64,000 bases of DNA from Actinomycetes bacterium. Lineage in GTDB: Bacteria; Actinomycetota; Acidimicrobiia; Acidimicrobiales; Bog-793. How positions within the stretch are numbered: the stretch's first letter is position 1; every line of letters starts with the position of its first letter. The notes under the pieces were generated by a model. That model did no database searches and had not been told where the DNA came from. It worked only from the letters and a program-made list of their open reading frames with translations. Positions 62,487 to 64,000 of the stretch are shown here, piece after piece. The stretch covers positions 62,001 through 126,000 of the forward strand of contig JAKABW010000001.1 in assembly GCA_021796535.1 (NCBI GenBank). The letters run 5' to 3'. The translations under genes and the position numbers were made by a program.

Positions 62487-62844
62487 GTGTATTTTTTCCG
62501 TACGGCTAATAATACACAAAGGATATCGGCGATTTGACAAAAATAATCGGATGACTTTATTGATTTTGGCTGAAATATTGCAGCATCTCTGCGGTTGGCC
62601 TAAAATAGGCCGTCAACTCCGTGCCGACATTTCCGATGTAAAGGCACTTATTCTTTTGAGAGCCTGCACACAATTGCCGCGGGCGGCGGTCGTGCGTGGT
62701 GATGCGGGGGAGAAGTTTCGTCTTTGGTAAAAAAAGTTGAGAGTTGCTTACATACGGATTCCTTATCTTCGGCGTCTGGCTGCCGTGCATCATAATCGGT
62801 AAAAAATTTTTACAGGAAATTTTGATGACATCCGGCGGCGGGCA
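62487..62844. other. Intergenic region without supported gene
   Basis: About 360 bases between tRNA-Thr and the DUF1634 gene, both read on the minus strand. A minus-strand frame of 78 codons (62557-62793) lacks a ribosome binding site and recognisable features. The tRNA promoter should be just upstream of 62486, i.e. in the right-hand part here. Confidence 0.45.
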
Positions 62845-63270
62845 CTATCCCAGGAAAAAGGATGCTATCAGTACTCCAAGCACGAAGGTGGTGACGATAG
62901 CCATGGGCGGGTCTTTTTCATAGATAAAACTCAATACCCCTACGGCCACCCTGAGCACCGGCGTAAGGATAAGAATAATAAGTCCCAGGCCGATCAGTCC
63001 TCTGCCTTTGCCGTGTGAGAGATCCGAAAATAATTGAGAAATGGTATGGGGAAATGAGTAAGAGGTCGAGGTAACGCTGTGGTAAGAGACGTTAGACGAA
63101 AAATGCAGGTAAGAGTTATGGTGGGCAAAAGTGAGGCCCAAGCCGGCCGATACCAACAATACGGAAAGCACGACTCCGGTGCGAAGCAGGTAAGAGATGG
63201 CAATTTCCGTCTGCCGGACTTTCCCCTCGTCTATTTCTCTTCTTGGCTTTGCCGCGTTATTTTTTCCCAT
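62845..63270 (-). CDS. DUF1634 family membrane protein
   Basis: A 141-residue protein with three membrane helices (about 27-48, 92-112, 120-140) and the conserved EIAISYLLRTGVVLSVLLV and RVAVGVLSFIYEKD segments of the DUF1634 family. The gene begins where the TauE/SafE-like gene ends (shared base 63270) and this pairing is common, so it is probably an accessory part of the anion exporter. The precise role is unknown. Confidence 0.85.
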   Translation of the reverse strand: MGKNNAAKPRREIDEGKVRQTEIAISYLLRTGVVLSVLLVSAGLGLTFAHHNSYLHFSSNVSYHSVTSTSYSFPHTISQLFSDLSHGKGRGLIGLGLIILILTPVLRVAVGVLSFIYEKDPPMAIVTTFVLGVLIASFFLG

Positions 63271-64000
63271 CAGGAAAAACCTCTCTGCAACATTTCAACC
63301 GCTATTACAATCAACACCAAAACAAAAATAATTCTTATCGAGGCATTTGTAACTTTACCGAGTACTCTGGCGCCTATCATTGCTCCGGCCAAAACACCCG
63401 CCGCCACCGGAGCGGCTATTATGGGGTCTATCTGGCCTCTGGCAAAGTAAAAACCGGCACTTGCCGCCGCGGTGACCCCTATCATGAAGTTGCTTGTGGC
63501 TGTGGAAACCTTCATCGGCAAATGCATGGCCAAGTCCATGGCCGGCACTTTTAGGGCGCCGGAGCCTATGCCAAGCAGAGCGGACACCATTCCGGCTATG
63601 TACATCATGAATAGCCCAAGTTTTGTGCCGGTTACTTTGTAATCGACCTCTTGCCCTTCGGCCTCGTCGTAGTAGCTGCCATGCAATTGAAAGTAGTTTG
63701 CAATTTTATCGTTGGAGGCAGTTAAAATGGCAGCGTTGTGTCTTTTATGGTAAACAGCGAAAGCGGAGTAAGCAAGTACGACGCCAAAGAGTATAAAAAG
63801 AAATTTTGGAGATAAAACGGTAGTGAGATAGGCACCCGATATGGCACCCGTCGTCGTCGCAATTTCCAAAAACATGCCTGCCCGCAGATTCGTCATTTTT
63901 TCTTTCACATAGGTGGCCGCCGCCCCGCTCGATGTGGCTATTACGGAAACAATGGAAGCGCCTATGGCCAGCCTGATGTTGACGTGGAATAAAATTGTAA
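63270..64000 (-). CDS. TauE/SafE family anion exporter, partial
   Basis: Membrane permease of the sulfite exporter TauE/SafE family. The frame is open from the right window edge, so the start lies outside; the visible part reads RLAIGASIVSVIATSSGAAA then KMTNLRAGMFLEIATTTGAI, which are the classic repeat motifs of this family. The second repeat has LGIGSGALKVPAMDLAMHL. A loop of about 45 polar residues splits the middle. Substrates of the family include sulfite, sulfoacetate and other organosulfonates. A GTG at 63908 could look like a start but is within the conserved domain. Export of sulfonates may relate to the sulfoquinovose synthase gene upstream, but this is speculation. Confidence 0.9.
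   Translation of the reverse strand, partial: TILFHVNIRLAIGASIVSVIATSSGAAATYVKEKMTNLRAGMFLEIATTTGAISGAYLTTVLSPKFLFILFGVVLAYSAFAVYHKRHNAAILTASNDKIANYFQLHGSYYDEAEGQEVDYKVTGTKLGLFMMYIAGMVSALLGIGSGALKVPAMDLAMHLPMKVSTATSNFMIGVTAAASAGFYFARGQIDPIIAAPVAAGVLAGAMIGARVLGKVTNASIRIIFVLVLIVIAVEMLQRGFS

Noticed and set aside
62557-62793. 78-codon minus-strand frame
   Set aside because: No ribosome binding site, no recognisable features, in an otherwise non-coding gap.

Overview
The window looks like chromosomal DNA of an actinobacterium of moderate GC content (by eye about 48-50%). The indicators are a SenX3/RegX3-type two-component pair, an actinobacterial cytochrome bc1-aa3 respiratory set (diheme cytochrome c1, Rieske protein with several membrane segments, extended cytochrome b, CtaF-type oxidase subunit IV), an SCO6880-family conjugation protein, and hemE-hemH-hemY genes. 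A moderate-GC member of the Acidimicrobiia is a reasonable guess, but it was not tested by any search.

Layout. 1-2440: an upstream region without genes, then a DrrAB-like ABC exporter. 2441-4230: a more GC-rich patch with a possible decayed gene, a hexapeptide-repeat acetyltransferase and tRNA-Ala(TGC). 4282-14980: a minus-strand hopanoid operon that runs dxs, hpnC, hpnD, hpnE, polyprenyl synthase, squalene-hopene cyclase, hpnG, hpnH, so isoprenoid precursor supply, squalene synthesis, cyclisation and side-chain attachment sit in one transcription unit. Upstream of it are a 22-bp perfect inverted repeat and a gene for a regulator with both a MerR-type and a TetR-type DNA-binding domain. 15977-21984: DegV protein, a RodZ-tail-like membrane protein, a methyltransferase, an MFS transporter and the SenX3/RegX3-like pair. 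22346-28465: a compact type IV secretion or conjugation-like set (two membrane proteins, an SCO6880-like protein, a VirB4-like ATPase and a VirD4-like ATPase) with no relaxase in view.

29296-44252: an aerobic respiratory region. It holds tatA, ctaC-ctaD-ctaF, a GtrA-like protein, a K+ channel with RCK domains, lnt, the late heme genes hemE-hemH-hemY, then ctaE-qcrC-qcrA-qcrB, closed by a strong intrinsic terminator. Lnt has Ser at the position of the catalytic Cys.

44275-54397: a hydrogen metabolism region. hypC-hypD-hypE-hypF are followed by a four-subunit group 3b-like [NiFe] hydrogenase operon (beta, stand-alone cyclic-nucleotide-binding-domain protein, gamma, delta, alpha) and a maturation protease. 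54658-64000: tRNA-Thr(TGT), a UDP-sulfoquinovose synthase gene, a surface-type Ser/Thr-rich protein, larB-larC (nickel-pincer cofactor), pheA, tRNA-Ser(TGA), amt, tRNA-Thr(CGT), and a DUF1634 plus TauE/SafE pair that runs off the right edge.

The best candidates for something not yet described are the MerR-TetR hybrid regulator with the adjacent long palindrome at the head of the hopanoid operon, the relaxase-less type IV secretion set, the Cys-to-Ser Lnt, and the free-standing cyclic-nucleotide-binding protein inside the hydrogenase operon. No CRISPR array, prophage or intact insertion sequence was seen.
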